Below, in pieces: positions 24,729 through 32,858 of a DNA stretch of 36,997 bases (within the stretch, counting starts at the first letter, position 1; each line of letters starts with the position of its first letter). Both the position numbers and the translations under genes were made by a program. The notes below the pieces were generated by a model, which saw nothing but the letters and a program-made list of their open reading frames with translations, was not told the DNA's origin and searched no databases. The stretch lies in the NCBI GenBank assembly GCA_023430325.1, contig JAEZAU010000094.1, forward strand, positions 1 to 36,997, given 5' to 3'. The stretch comes from Bacteroidota bacterium. Its GTDB lineage: Bacteria; Bacteroidota; Bacteroidia; Flavobacteriales_F; PHOS-HE28.

Positions 24729-26006
24729 TTGGTAATTGGTGACCTGGCCCTCGTTGTTGCGTCCCTGGCGCTCTCCGCACTTTGTTCTGGTCTGGAGATC
24801 GCTTTCATCAGCAGCAATAAGCTATACATAGAACTGGAGCGTAAACGCGGCGCCATCTGGGCCCGCCTGGTCTCCATCCTGCTCCGCCGTCCTGCAAGGT
24901 TGATCGGTGCCTTGCTGGTGGGCAATAACATCGCGTTGGTGGTATACGGGGTGGTAATGGCCCGCATCATGGAACCGTGGCTGGAAACGTTCGGCTATGG
25001 CAATACTTTCGTGCTCACTACGCAGACCGTGCTCAGCACATTGATCATCCTGGTGCTTGCCGAATTCCTGCCCAAGGCCGTCTTCCGGCTCGATCCCAAC
25101 GGGGGGCTGAGCTTTTTCGCGATACCTCTTCAGATCCTGTACATCATTCTCTGGCTCCCAATGATGCTGATGACCGGTATCAGTGAACTGGTGCTCAGAC
25201 TTTTCGGCATCAAGAGCAGACCGGGTGAAACGGTCTTTGGCCGTGTGGATCTCGATCAATTCCTGAAAGAAGCCACTTTGGACCAGCCGCCGGAGAACAA
25301 CATGGACGCCGAGGTGGAATACTTCAAGAACACCCTTGAACTGGGCAGCATCAAGGTGCGCGATCTCATGGTGCCGCGCGCCGAGATAGAGGCAATGGAC
25401 GTGGAGGATAGCCTGAAGGCCCTGCATGAACACTTCATTGAGACAGGCTTGAGCAAGTTGCTCATCTACAAGGACAGTATCGATAACATCATCGGCTATG
25501 TTCATGGCAATGAGCTTTTTCGCTCACCCCGATCGATACGTTCGGTGATGCGCACTGTGAATTTCATACCGGGCACCATGCCGGCGGATGAAGTGCTGCA
25601 GATGTTCATCAAGCAGCGAACTCACGTGGCCGTGGTGGTCGATGAATTCGGAGGTACGGCCGGCATGGTGACCATGGAAGATGTGGTGGAGGCCATTGTG
25701 GGTGATATCGAGGATGAGCACGATACCCCCGAACTCATAGAGGAACGTCTGGCCGGGCATGAATTCCTCTTCAGTGCCCGCATCGAGGTATCGCATCTTA
25801 CAGGTACTTACAGACTGGCCATTCCCGAGACGGACGATTACGATACACTGGCCGGCTACATCCTGCATTCCACCGGTGATATGCCTGAAGAAGGACAGGT
25901 ATTGGAGCTGCCGCCCTTCCGCATCACCGTGGCCAGAGTAGTGCATAGCCGGATCGACCTTGTACGGCTCGAAGTACTGGATGTTGAAAAGGGATATACC
26001 GGTTGA
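24729..26006 (+). CDS. CNNM/CorC-HlyC-type membrane protein (hemolysin family)
   Basis: 425 residues from a TTG start (VIGDLALVVASLALSALCSG is the first membrane segment, so the start must be close). Order: DUF21/CNNM transmembrane domain (about 1-190, with SALCSGLEIAFISSN and LAEFLPKAVFR); two CBS domains (about 205-325, VRDLMVPRAEIEAMD, then HVAVVVDEFGGTAGMVTMEDVVEAIVGDI); and a C-terminal CorC_HlyC domain (TDDYDTLAGYILHSTGDMPEEG). Proteins of this type move or help export Mg/Co ions; the old name hemolysin is not a proven role here. The gene follows the lptC group and precedes the foldase gene, a frequent order in Bacteroidota. Confidence 0.92.
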   Translation: MVIGDLALVVASLALSALCSGLEIAFISSNKLYIELERKRGAIWARLVSILLRRPARLIGALLVGNNIALVVYGVVMARIMEPWLETFGYGNTFVLTTQTVLSTLIILVLAEFLPKAVFRLDPNGGLSFFAIPLQILYIILWLPMMLMTGISELVLRLFGIKSRPGETVFGRVDLDQFLKEATLDQPPENNMDAEVEYFKNTLELGSIKVRDLMVPRAEIEAMDVEDSLKALHEHFIETGLSKLLIYKDSIDNIIGYVHGNELFRSPRSIRSVMRTVNFIPGTMPADEVLQMFIKQRTHVAVVVDEFGGTAGMVTMEDVVEAIVGDIEDEHDTPELIEERLAGHEFLFSARIEVSHLTGTYRLAIPETDDYDTLAGYILHSTGDMPEEGQVLELPPFRITVARVVHSRIDLVRLEVLDVEKGYTG

Positions 26007-26074
26007 GGGCGTTCCTGCGTTCATTTAACAGTCCTGAACTTCAGGTGGACCGGGCTTCGTATGGGGGTGGATCC

Positions 26075-26082
26075 TATATTTG
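26075..26082 (+). promoter_or_regulatory. Candidate -7 promoter element of the foldase gene
   Basis: TATATTTG, an exact TAnnTTTG match, ends 22 bases before the ATG at 26105. The -33 site has TTC (26056-26058) rather than TTG. A 13-base inverted repeat, CCTGAACTTCAGG (26033-26045), lies 29 bases upstream and could be an operator. Confidence 0.55.
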
Positions 26083-26104
26083 CAGCCCTTAATACGCAGC
26101 CAAC

Positions 26105-28189
26105 ATGGCAGTCATCGGCAAGATCCGTGAGAAAAGTGGGCTATTGATGATCATCGTAGGCGGAGCGCTCGTGCTCTTCGTCCTGGGAGACCTTGTCGGT
26201 GGCCGAATGCCATCACGTGGCGATCAAACGCTCGGTACCGTGGGTGATGAGGAGATCAGCGCTTACGAATTCGAGACCAGGGTGAACAGGGAGATCGACA
26301 GCTACCGGAATGATTTCGGCCAGCAGGTCAATGCCCAGATGACCGAACAAGTTCGCAACAGCGTATGGAACGAGATGGTGAAGGAGCGCGTGATGCTCCA
26401 ACAAGTGAAGGACGCAGGTTTTGCGCTGCCCGTGGCGGAATATGACGATATCCGTTTCGGCAACAACATCATGCCCGATTTCAAGAACCAGCCCAATTTC
26501 CAGGGGCCGGATGGTAAGCCCGATCCAAAAAAATTGTCCGACTACTTCTCAAGCGTGAAGATGAACGCGCCGGATTATCACGAGATCCAGAAGCGCAGGA
26601 TCACCGAGAACCGCTTGTATGCGAAGTACACCAATCTGGTGAAGAAGAGCATCTATGTGAACAGTGCCCAGGCCAGGGACGAGTTCGTCAACAAGAACGA
26701 GAAGGCCACCTTCAATTTTGTCGCGAAGCGGTATGATTCTGAACCCGACAGCCTTTACACGGTATCAGATCAGGAACTTGAGCGCTACTACAACGAGCAC
26801 AAGGGCGAGATCAAGCACAGGCAGAAGAGTGGCCGTCGTTTCGAATATGTCAGCTTCCAAGTGTTGCCTTCCCAGGCCGATCGGCAGGAAGCGGAGAAAG
26901 CTCTTGCAGATCTCAAGCAGGAGTTCGCTACCACCACAAACGACTCGCTTTTCGTTGTCACCAATAGCGATAACCGCACATACAGCGTTACGCCATATAC
27001 GGAAGGAACAGCGGATGCCGCCAACGATACCGCCATCATCAATGCACAACCCGGTGAAGTAGTGGGACCATTCCTGCAAGGTGATACATGGAAACTTGTG
27101 AAAGTGAAGGAGCTCGCCAAGGTCCCCGAAGCGCGCGTACGGCACATTCTTCTGAGCACACAGCAGGGCAAGACCGATGAGGAGCAGAAGCGCCGGGCAG
27201 ATAGTCTTCTGGCCGTAGTGAAGCGTGACAAGAGCAAGTTCGAGGACCTGGTGACCAAGTTCAGTGATGATCCGGGCAGCGTAAGCAATGGGGGTGTCTA
27301 TGAATGGTTCGACAAGACACGCATGGTACCGGAGTTCACCGCGGCCAGCTTCGATGAAAAGGTGGGTGCGATCACGATCGCCAAGACCAGTTACGGTTAT
27401 CACATTGTGGAAGTGCTCGGCCAGCGTGAACGCGACGAACGTCGTGTGATCTCGATCGAGCGCACCGTTCGTCCATCACCGGCCACCTTCAAGGAGGTCT
27501 ACAAGCGCGCGAACGAATTCTCACTACGCCAGAAGGAAAGTACTTCCGAGGAGTTCAAGGCCGCGGCGGAAGAACAAGGTCTTCAGGTCACCCCGGTCGA
27601 GGATTTCAGACCTGATGTCCGGTATGTGCAAGGACTGACCGATCCCAATAGCACCATCACATTTGTGAATCGGGCCAAAGCTGGTGAGGTAAGCGAACCG
27701 CTTGATGCCGGTGACAATTATGTGGTGGCCATGGTGACCGGTATCCGTGAAGAAGGTACACCTCGTCTGGAAGATGTGCGCGAACAGTTCACCAAGGAAG
27801 TCATCAAGGAGAAGAAGGCCGAAGGCTTCATCCAGAAGATGCAGGGCAAGACCGATCTGAATGCGTTGGCGACCGAATTAGGGGTCTCCGTTCAGACCGC
27901 CAACGACATGTTGCGCAACTCCTTCAACCTGCCCGGCGGCTTCATGGAATACGGGGTCATCGGCAAGATCTTCGCTTTGAACAATGGGGACATCAGTCAT
28001 CCTCTGAAGGGCGAGACCGCGGTCTATGTGGTGCAGATGATCAACAAGATGCCGGCAGCCGAACCTACCGATCTTGCTGCAGAGAAAGCGGCAATGGCGC
28101 AGCGTATGCGTCCGCGGGCCGAGTCCGGCCTGTTCAATGCACTGCGTGAATCCGTAGGCGTGAAGGACGAACGCGCGAAATATTACTGA
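26105..28189 (+). CDS. Membrane-anchored parvulin-type peptidylprolyl isomerase (PpiD/SurA-like)
   Basis: 694 residues. One N-terminal transmembrane helix (about 12-32, GLLMIIVGGALVLFVLGDL) anchors a large periplasmic part. A SurA_N-type chaperone domain follows (about 40-240), then a parvulin rotamase domain (about 344-440: VRHILLST, FEDLVTKFSDDPGS, GGVYEWF, MVPEFTAASF, TSYGYHIVEVLG), and a further ~250-residue C-terminal region with a second, degenerate rotamase-like part (VSEPLDAGDNYVVAMVTG; ISHPLKGETAVYVVQMI). It should help fold outer-membrane and secreted proteins emerging from Sec. The build is like PpiD. A clear promoter and a clear terminator bracket it as a single-gene unit. Confidence 0.92.
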   Translation: MAVIGKIREKSGLLMIIVGGALVLFVLGDLVGGRMPSRGDQTLGTVGDEEISAYEFETRVNREIDSYRNDFGQQVNAQMTEQVRNSVWNEMVKERVMLQQVKDAGFALPVAEYDDIRFGNNIMPDFKNQPNFQGPDGKPDPKKLSDYFSSVKMNAPDYHEIQKRRITENRLYAKYTNLVKKSIYVNSAQARDEFVNKNEKATFNFVAKRYDSEPDSLYTVSDQELERYYNEHKGEIKHRQKSGRRFEYVSFQVLPSQADRQEAEKALADLKQEFATTTNDSLFVVTNSDNRTYSVTPYTEGTADAANDTAIINAQPGEVVGPFLQGDTWKLVKVKELAKVPEARVRHILLSTQQGKTDEEQKRRADSLLAVVKRDKSKFEDLVTKFSDDPGSVSNGGVYEWFDKTRMVPEFTAASFDEKVGAITIAKTSYGYHIVEVLGQRERDERRVISIERTVRPSPATFKEVYKRANEFSLRQKESTSEEFKAAAEEQGLQVTPVEDFRPDVRYVQGLTDPNSTITFVNRAKAGEVSEPLDAGDNYVVAMVTGIREEGTPRLEDVREQFTKEVIKEKKAEGFIQKMQGKTDLNALATELGVSVQTANDMLRNSFNLPGGFMEYGVIGKIFALNNGDISHPLKGETAVYVVQMINKMPAAEPTDLAAEKAAMAQRMRPRAESGLFNALRESVGVKDERAKYY

Positions 28190-28215
28190 TCATAAGATCG
28201 ATCTTCGATCCATTG

Positions 28216-28245
28216 GAACGCCGGACGAAAGTCCGGCGTTCTTCA
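28216..28245 (+). terminator. Intrinsic terminator after the foldase gene
   Basis: An 11-bp perfect stem (28216-28226 with 28231-28241; GAACGCCGGAC with GTCCGGCGTTC) carries a GAAA tetraloop and is followed by TTCATT, a weak T run. It lies between two converging genes; the minus-strand side has no T run. Confidence 0.7.
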
Positions 28246-29136
28246 TTGACGTTCCTCCATGGATCGGATCACCCTTTCGGGATGATCGCTGATGATGCCG
28301 TTGACACCCAGATCGAGCATGCGTTCAATGTCCGCCGGATCGTTCACCGTCCAGACAAGAAGTTCCATGTCCATTTCCCGTACTTCTTTGACCAGGGCTT
28401 TATCCACCAGACCGTACCAAGGACTGTATATCTGCGGACGGAACGATAATCTTGCAAGGTTCTTCTTCAAACCATCCTTGTTCTCCACTAGCAGAGCAAG
28501 CCGAATGTGTTCGGCTTGCTCATGCACAGCCTCAAGTATCGCCGTATCGAAGGATTGTATGATGCATCGATCCGCCAGGCCGATGGAATCGATGGTGGCT
28601 ATGACCGCCTTCACATAGTCTTCGGGCTGCGGCTGGAATTCACCGTACCACGCCGGATCGCTCTTGATCTCTATGTTGTAGCTCGGGCTCACCAGGCCGT
28701 TGAGCAAAGCATGTTCATCTGCGGCCTCCACCATCTCGCGCAGGCTCGGTTTGAAGGCGACCAGGTGTTCCTGTTCCGGGAAGCGTTCGTTGCCCAGACT
28801 GCCGCAATCATACCGCTTTACTTCGGCAAGGGTCATGCGATGGATGTTATGGGCCCTGCCATCAGCTATCGGCCGCCCGTTCGGATCGAGGCAGATCGAT
28901 GGTTCCATCCATGGTTCATGTGAGATCACCACCTGATGGTCCTTGGTGAGCACCACGTCCATCTCGATGTAATCGCAACCCAGGTCCAGCGCACGCAGGA
29001 AAGCAGGAATGGTGTTCTCCGGCATGAGGCCGCGTGATCCGCGGTGGCCATGGACTTCGGTCTTGATGTTCTCTTGCACGGTGCAGCTAGTGATGAGCAG
29101 CGCCAACAGCGCCACCCAAAGATTACGATCGGTCAT
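28243..29136 (-). CDS. Glycerophosphodiester phosphodiesterase lipoprotein
   Basis: 297 residues from the ATG at 29136; the TTG at 29151 would add five residues. The signal peptide MTDRNLWVALLALLITSC ends at a lipidated Cys18. The GDPD TIM barrel shows the catalytic HGHRGSRGLMPENT (His, Arg, Glu), CDYIEMDVVLTKD (metal Glu, Asp), VISHEP (His), YNIEIKSD (Glu), IIQSFD and a final LLVWTVND. The enzyme cleaves glycerophosphodiesters to glycerol-3-phosphate and an alcohol; as a lipoprotein it would act in the periplasm or at the surface. Its start overlaps the upstream dehydrogenase gene by 14 bases, so it is the last gene of the mgtE unit. Confidence 0.93.
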   Translation of the reverse strand: MTDRNLWVALLALLITSCTVQENIKTEVHGHRGSRGLMPENTIPAFLRALDLGCDYIEMDVVLTKDHQVVISHEPWMEPSICLDPNGRPIADGRAHNIHRMTLAEVKRYDCGSLGNERFPEQEHLVAFKPSLREMVEAADEHALLNGLVSPSYNIEIKSDPAWYGEFQPQPEDYVKAVIATIDSIGLADRCIIQSFDTAILEAVHEQAEHIRLALLVENKDGLKKNLARLSFRPQIYSPWYGLVDKALVKEVREMDMELLVWTVNDPADIERMLDLGVNGIISDHPERVIRSMEERQ

Positions 29137-30064
29137 TGGGAAATGCTTCAATGATCTTGCGGGCCAGTATCTCCGCCATCTTCCTGGCGCCTTCGTGGGT
29201 TACTCCGCCTATATGCGGTGTGAGCACGATCCGTTCATGACCGAACAGGCGTTGTTGTACGCCCGGCTTGATCGTGGGATCGAGACCGCTCAGATCGTTG
29301 CGTTCGAATTCGAGCACGTCCAGACCGGCCGCAAGTACCTTGCCTTCATCCATTGCCCCCAGCAAAGCTTCTGTATCCACGATGGCTCCGCGTGATGTGT
29401 TGAGGAAGTAGATCGGTCTTTTCACGCGGGCGAAGAATGCGGCATCCGCAAAATACCGTGTCTCATCGTTCAAGGGCAGATGCAGGCTTACCACATCACT
29501 CTCGGCCAAAAGGAGGTCCAATGGACATTCTTCGATCCCTGGTGAACCGAACCCGCTCTTGTACTTGTCGTGAACAAGGATCCGCACATCGAAACCTTTC
29601 AGCTTATCTGCAAAAGCACTGCCCATGTTCCCATGGCCGATGATGCCGACGGTCTTTCCTTGAAGGTCCGATCCGCGATTTTCTTCACGTGACCAGAGCC
29701 CCTTGCGTACCTGCTCATTACTGCGGATGATGTGTTTCATCAGGATCAACGTCAGCGCCACACAGAGTTCACCCACGCCATCGCGATTGCCTTCCGGCGC
29801 ATTAAGAACTGTGATCCCGTGCTGATCGCAATAGTTCCGATCGATGTTCTCCATGCCGGCGCCCACCCTGCCTACGAATCGTAGATCCCTCCATTGGGAA
29901 AGTAATTCGGCGCTCAGCATTCTACTGCGGACAATGACGCCATCAAGTTTGGACGGGGTGCCGCGCCCGATCTCCGCATCATGGAATATCTCGCACGTAT
30001 GACCGGCCTGCGTGAGCCTTTCGGCAAGAACGGGATGGACCTTATCGAAGATTGCGATGCGCAT
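29123..30064 (-). CDS. D-isomer-specific 2-hydroxyacid dehydrogenase (SerA/PdxB-like)
   Basis: 313 residues. NAD-binding Rossmann motif VGIIGHGNMGSAFADKL (G-x-G-x-x-G) and the catalytic triad Arg (NTSRGAIVDT), Glu (GLDVLEFE) and His (LTPHIGGVTHE) are all present. The N-terminal part has IVRSRMLSAELL and FVGRVGAGMENID. It has no ACT domain, so it is not a full-length 3-phosphoglycerate dehydrogenase of the regulated type; it could be that enzyme in short form or a related reductase such as glyoxylate or hydroxypyruvate reductase. It starts three bases after the mgtE stop and overlaps the GDPD gene, forming a three-gene unit. Confidence 0.92.
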   Translation of the reverse strand: MRIAIFDKVHPVLAERLTQAGHTCEIFHDAEIGRGTPSKLDGVIVRSRMLSAELLSQWRDLRFVGRVGAGMENIDRNYCDQHGITVLNAPEGNRDGVGELCVALTLILMKHIIRSNEQVRKGLWSREENRGSDLQGKTVGIIGHGNMGSAFADKLKGFDVRILVHDKYKSGFGSPGIEECPLDLLLAESDVVSLHLPLNDETRYFADAAFFARVKRPIYFLNTSRGAIVDTEALLGAMDEGKVLAAGLDVLEFERNDLSGLDPTIKPGVQQRLFGHERIVLTPHIGGVTHEGARKMAEILARKIIEAFPNDRS

Positions 30065-30067
30065 GTT

Positions 30068-31435
30068 CTAGATGAACATGTCATACATGAAGTGACCGAT
30101 CGTGAAGTACGTGAGTATCCCGAAAATGTCGTTCAGGGTGGTCACGAAAGGTCCCGTTGCGAGCGCCGGATCCACGTTCAGCCGGTGCATGCCCAAAGGA
30201 ATGAGCGTGCCGAACATCGCTGCGGTGAGTATCACGCTGAAAAGTGCGATGCTCACGGTATACGTAAGGGCCTGGCTCTGGTGGAAGGCGAGATTCGCCA
30301 CAAAGATCAGTACTGCACATACGATCGCGGTGAGCAAGGCCACGCGTAGTTCCTTCCATAGACGGGAAAGGATGTTGACGCCCTGCAGCCGTCCGCTCGC
30401 GAGGCCTTGTACCACGATGGCCGATGCCTGTACTCCCACATTCCCGGCCGTGGCCGCGATCAGGGGCATGAAGAAGGCCATCTTCGGATCGATGAGCAGT
30501 TGGTGTTCATATTGGGCGATGATGCGCGATGAAAGGATACCACCGGCCAGGCCGATCAGCAGCCAGGGCAGGCGGGCACGCACCTGTACCATCGGCTTGT
30601 CCAACGCGTCAACATCTTCACTGATACCGCTGGCGAGCTGGTAATCCTCACTGGCCTCTTCGGTCATCACGTCCATCACATCATCGATCGTGATGCGGCC
30701 GATCAAATGGTTGTCGCGATCCACCACGGGCAACACCACCACGTCATATTTCTTCATCAGGTTCACCACCTCTTCCGCAGGCGTATCAGTGGTCACTGAA
30801 ACAACGTCGGTATCGCAGATGTGCTTGATGAGCGTGCGCGTGCTTTCAGCGCTGAAGAGCAGGTCCTTCAAAGGAAGTATGCCGTACAGCCGGTCATCCT
30901 TGTCCACCACGTAGATCGTATAGATATGGTCCACTTCCTTCGCCTGGCGGCGCATATCTATGATGGCGCGCGCCACGGAAGCGTCCGATCGCACGTTCAC
31001 CATCTCCTTCGCCATGAGGGCACCTGCGGTGCCTTCCTCATAGCGCATCAGTTCCTCGATGTCCTCGCGCTGCTCCTCATCCTCCAACAACGCGATCACT
31101 TCACGCTGCTTCTCTTCGGGCAGTTCGCTGATCACGTCGGCAGCATCATCGGAATCGATGTGCTCCAGTACATCTTCGGCTATCTCGCGGCTGGTGAGCG
31201 AGGCCAGTAAACGCTCACGCACCTCTTCATCCAGTTCCAGCAGTACTTCCGCCGCTTCTTCATGCTCCAGCAAGCGGTACATGTGCACGGCCGCATCGGT
31301 ATCCGACCGATCGATGATCTCTGCAATGTCAGAGGCATGCAGTTCGGACAGCACCGCCTTCACCTGCTCATCGCGGCCTTCCTCGAGGTCCTCACGGATC
31401 GAATCGAGCAGGGTCTTGGTGAGTTCAAAAGCCAT
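30068..31435 (-). CDS. mgtE: Magnesium transporter MgtE
   Basis: 455 residues from the ATG at 31435; the frame stays open to 31504, but that part runs through the hairpin and promoter and is not family-like. Order: N-terminal superhelical MgtE_N domain (1 to about 130, acidic), two CBS domains (about 131-255, including RSDASVARAIIDMRRQ, TDTPAEEVVNLMKKYDVVVLPVVD), a plug helix (about 256-275) and five transmembrane helices (about 285-455), with AATAGNVGVQASAIVVQGLA and a final Asp-containing segment (LNVDPALATGPFVTTLNDIFGI), as in MgtE pores. It imports Mg2+ and gates on cytosolic Mg2+. It leads the unit with the dehydrogenase and GDPD genes. Confidence 0.95.
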   Translation of the reverse strand: MAFELTKTLLDSIREDLEEGRDEQVKAVLSELHASDIAEIIDRSDTDAAVHMYRLLEHEEAAEVLLELDEEVRERLLASLTSREIAEDVLEHIDSDDAADVISELPEEKQREVIALLEDEEQREDIEELMRYEEGTAGALMAKEMVNVRSDASVARAIIDMRRQAKEVDHIYTIYVVDKDDRLYGILPLKDLLFSAESTRTLIKHICDTDVVSVTTDTPAEEVVNLMKKYDVVVLPVVDRDNHLIGRITIDDVMDVMTEEASEDYQLASGISEDVDALDKPMVQVRARLPWLLIGLAGGILSSRIIAQYEHQLLIDPKMAFFMPLIAATAGNVGVQASAIVVQGLASGRLQGVNILSRLWKELRVALLTAIVCAVLIFVANLAFHQSQALTYTVSIALFSVILTAAMFGTLIPLGMHRLNVDPALATGPFVTTLNDIFGILTYFTIGHFMYDMFI

Positions 31436-31437
31436 GG

Positions 31438-31463
31438 CGCGCGGCAAAAGCCGCGCGAAGCTA
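31438..31463 (-). promoter_or_regulatory. Promoter-like box and 5' UTR hairpin directly before mgtE
   Basis: TAGCTTCG on the minus strand (31456-31463; one mismatch from TAnnTTTG) is followed at once by an 8-bp perfect hairpin with an AAAA or TTTT loop (31438-31457), CGCGCGGC with GCCGCGCG. The hairpin ends two bases before the ATG at 31435, so a transcript starting here would have a leader made almost wholly of the hairpin. Confidence 0.45.
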
Positions 31464-31489
31464 CGAAAGGTGGTCAGGGAGAGGGAGGA

Positions 31490-31575
31490 ATGGCCATTGG
31501 CCATTGATCAAGTAAGTGCTTTGGCCGCCATGGGTTCCGAGCAGTGATCATTGAAATTGGTAATTGATCATTTGC
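31490..31575. repeat. Degenerate heptamer-type repeat region
   Basis: The segments at 31491-31510 and 31545-31575 are built of short units such as TTGATCA, TTGGTAA, TTGGCCA and TTGAAAT, spaced about seven bases apart. This is like the degenerate heptanucleotide repeats found between genes in many cyanobacteria and some Bacteroidota. It lies in the gene-free stretch 31436-31731 (296 bases), next to the GC-rich repeat. Confidence 0.4.
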
Positions 31576-31585
31576 TAGTACATGA

Positions 31586-31740
31586 GGGCGTGCCCCTCCG
31601 CAAAACCTCCGGGTCGCGCTATCCGCTGCAAAGCCGCACTCGCTGGAAGTTCTTTACAGCTTCGCTCCCCTCTCTTTGTGAGAGGGGTACAGGGTTGAGG
31701 CGCTCGCTTGCGGGTTTTCCGCTTCTATCGCTCACGCGCT
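31586..31740 (+). repeat. GC-rich extragenic repeat, copy 2, with internal hairpin
   Basis: It opens with GGGCGTGCCCCTCCG (31586-), contains a perfect 8-bp hairpin CCCCTCTC/GAGAGGGG (31667-31687), and holds a 21-base segment at 31705-31725 that matches 18 of 21 bases at 7032-7052. Its right edge, CGCTCACGCGCTGCGC, covers the last codons and stop of rsmA (stop 31732-31734). Similar GC-rich palindromic repeats are common between genes in this phylum; the boundary is my estimate. Confidence 0.5.
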
Positions 31741-32553
31741 GCGCATTGAAGGATGATCATCCTTGCCGGTAACGTCTCCCAATTCCAGCGTCAACCTCAC
31801 GAATTCCGCCACGCTCAACTGTTCCGCACGCTTGCCAGCGAATGCAGCCGGCACTGGCTTGCCTAGTGGCTTCAAGGCATTGTTCAATGTCTTGCGCCGT
31901 TGATTGAAGGCGGTCTTCACCACGGTGAAGAAGAGCTTCTCATCGCAAGGCAACGTATCGATCGCATTCCTCTTCATGCGGATCACTGCGCTGCGCACTT
32001 TGGGTGGTGGTATGAAGGACCCTGGTTCCACCGTCATGAGTTGTTCCACATCATACCATGCCTGGGTGAGCACGCTGGTAATGCCATAGATCTTGCTTCC
32101 CGGCACCGCGCGTATCCGATCGGCCACCTCCTTCTGGAACATGCCGATCACCTCTTTGCACCGATCACGATGTTCGAGCACCTTGAATACGATCTGGGTA
32201 CTTATGTTGTAAGGAAAATTCCCGATGATCGCGAAATCTTCCTTGAACAGATCTTTCAGATCGAGGCGAAGCAGATCACCGATGATGAGACTCTCCTTCA
32301 ACTGCGGAAAATGATCTTGAAGATGAGCTGCTGCTTCACGATCGAGTTCCACGCACCACAGGTCGATGTCCTTTCGATCCACAAGATGCCGTGTAAGTGC
32401 GCCGGTACCCGGACCGATCTCGATCACTTGGCTGTATCCACCGTGATGCGTGAGGGCTCCCGCGATCCGTTGGGCGATCGCATCCTCCTTTAGAAAATGC
32501 TGGCCGAAATGTTTTTTCGGGCGAACGTTACCGTGGTCCGTAGGACCGTTCAT
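31732..32553 (-). CDS. rsmA: 16S rRNA dimethyladenosine transferase
   Basis: 273 residues. RsmA (KsgA) dimethylates two adjacent adenosines in the 3' hairpin of 16S rRNA in the last steps of 30S assembly. Conserved parts are KKHFGQHFLKE near the N-terminus, VIEIGPGTGALT (SAM motif I), WCVELD (acidic loop), GDLL, IGNFPYNIS (motif IV, N-x-P-Y) and the C-terminal AFNQRRKTLNNAL. The final residues (about PSMRSA) are encoded by the edge of the extragenic repeat and are unlikely to be ancestral. The ATG overlaps the upstream DUF4286 stop by four bases; it is the last gene of a four-gene unit. Confidence 0.95.
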   Translation of the reverse strand: MNGPTDHGNVRPKKHFGQHFLKEDAIAQRIAGALTHHGGYSQVIEIGPGTGALTRHLVDRKDIDLWCVELDREAAAHLQDHFPQLKESLIIGDLLRLDLKDLFKEDFAIIGNFPYNISTQIVFKVLEHRDRCKEVIGMFQKEVADRIRAVPGSKIYGITSVLTQAWYDVEQLMTVEPGSFIPPPKVRSAVIRMKRNAIDTLPCDEKLFFTVVKTAFNQRRKTLNNALKPLGKPVPAAFAGKRAEQLSVAEFVRLTLELGDVTGKDDHPSMRSA

Positions 32554-32858
32554 AGGGGGTGAACGGCCTCCAGAAGTGTGCGGAATGCCACGAAACGGCC
32601 GCCGTAGTAGCGCTGTGTTTCAGCCTGTAGCCGCGTGGCATGTACATCGCGGTACTCTTCATAATCGGCCATGGTCTCGCAGGAATACTGAATGGCATAG
32701 GTGGTGCCGCCATCATCATCGGCAAGCACCCTGAACATGCGGTTCTCCAGGAAAAGTCCTGTGGCCATCACTTCGGGAATATGCACTTCCTTCATCCAGC
32801 GGAGCCAATCCTCCTCCACCTCATGATCTATGTTCACCGTTACGTTGTACAGGATCAT
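32550..32858 (-). CDS. DUF4286 family protein
   Basis: 102 residues, a Bacteroidota family seen next to rsmA. The pattern MILYNVTVNIDHEVEEDWLRWM, HIPEVMATGLF, TTYAIQYSC and RYYGGRFVAFRTLLE fits a ferredoxin-like, alpha/beta dimeric fold; the biochemical role is unknown. No signal peptide. Four-base overlaps join it to the TPR gene upstream and to rsmA downstream. Confidence 0.88.
   Translation of the reverse strand: MILYNVTVNIDHEVEEDWLRWMKEVHIPEVMATGLFLENRMFRVLADDDGGTTYAIQYSCETMADYEEYRDVHATRLQAETQRYYGGRFVAFRTLLEAVHPL

Noticed and set aside
26033..26045. CCTGAACTTCAGG inverted repeat upstream of the foldase gene
   Set aside because: Too short and a single copy; kept only as a remark with the promoter.
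31436..31504. Longer mgtE start at 31504
   Set aside because: The added residues are not family-like and the segment holds the promoter-like box and hairpin.
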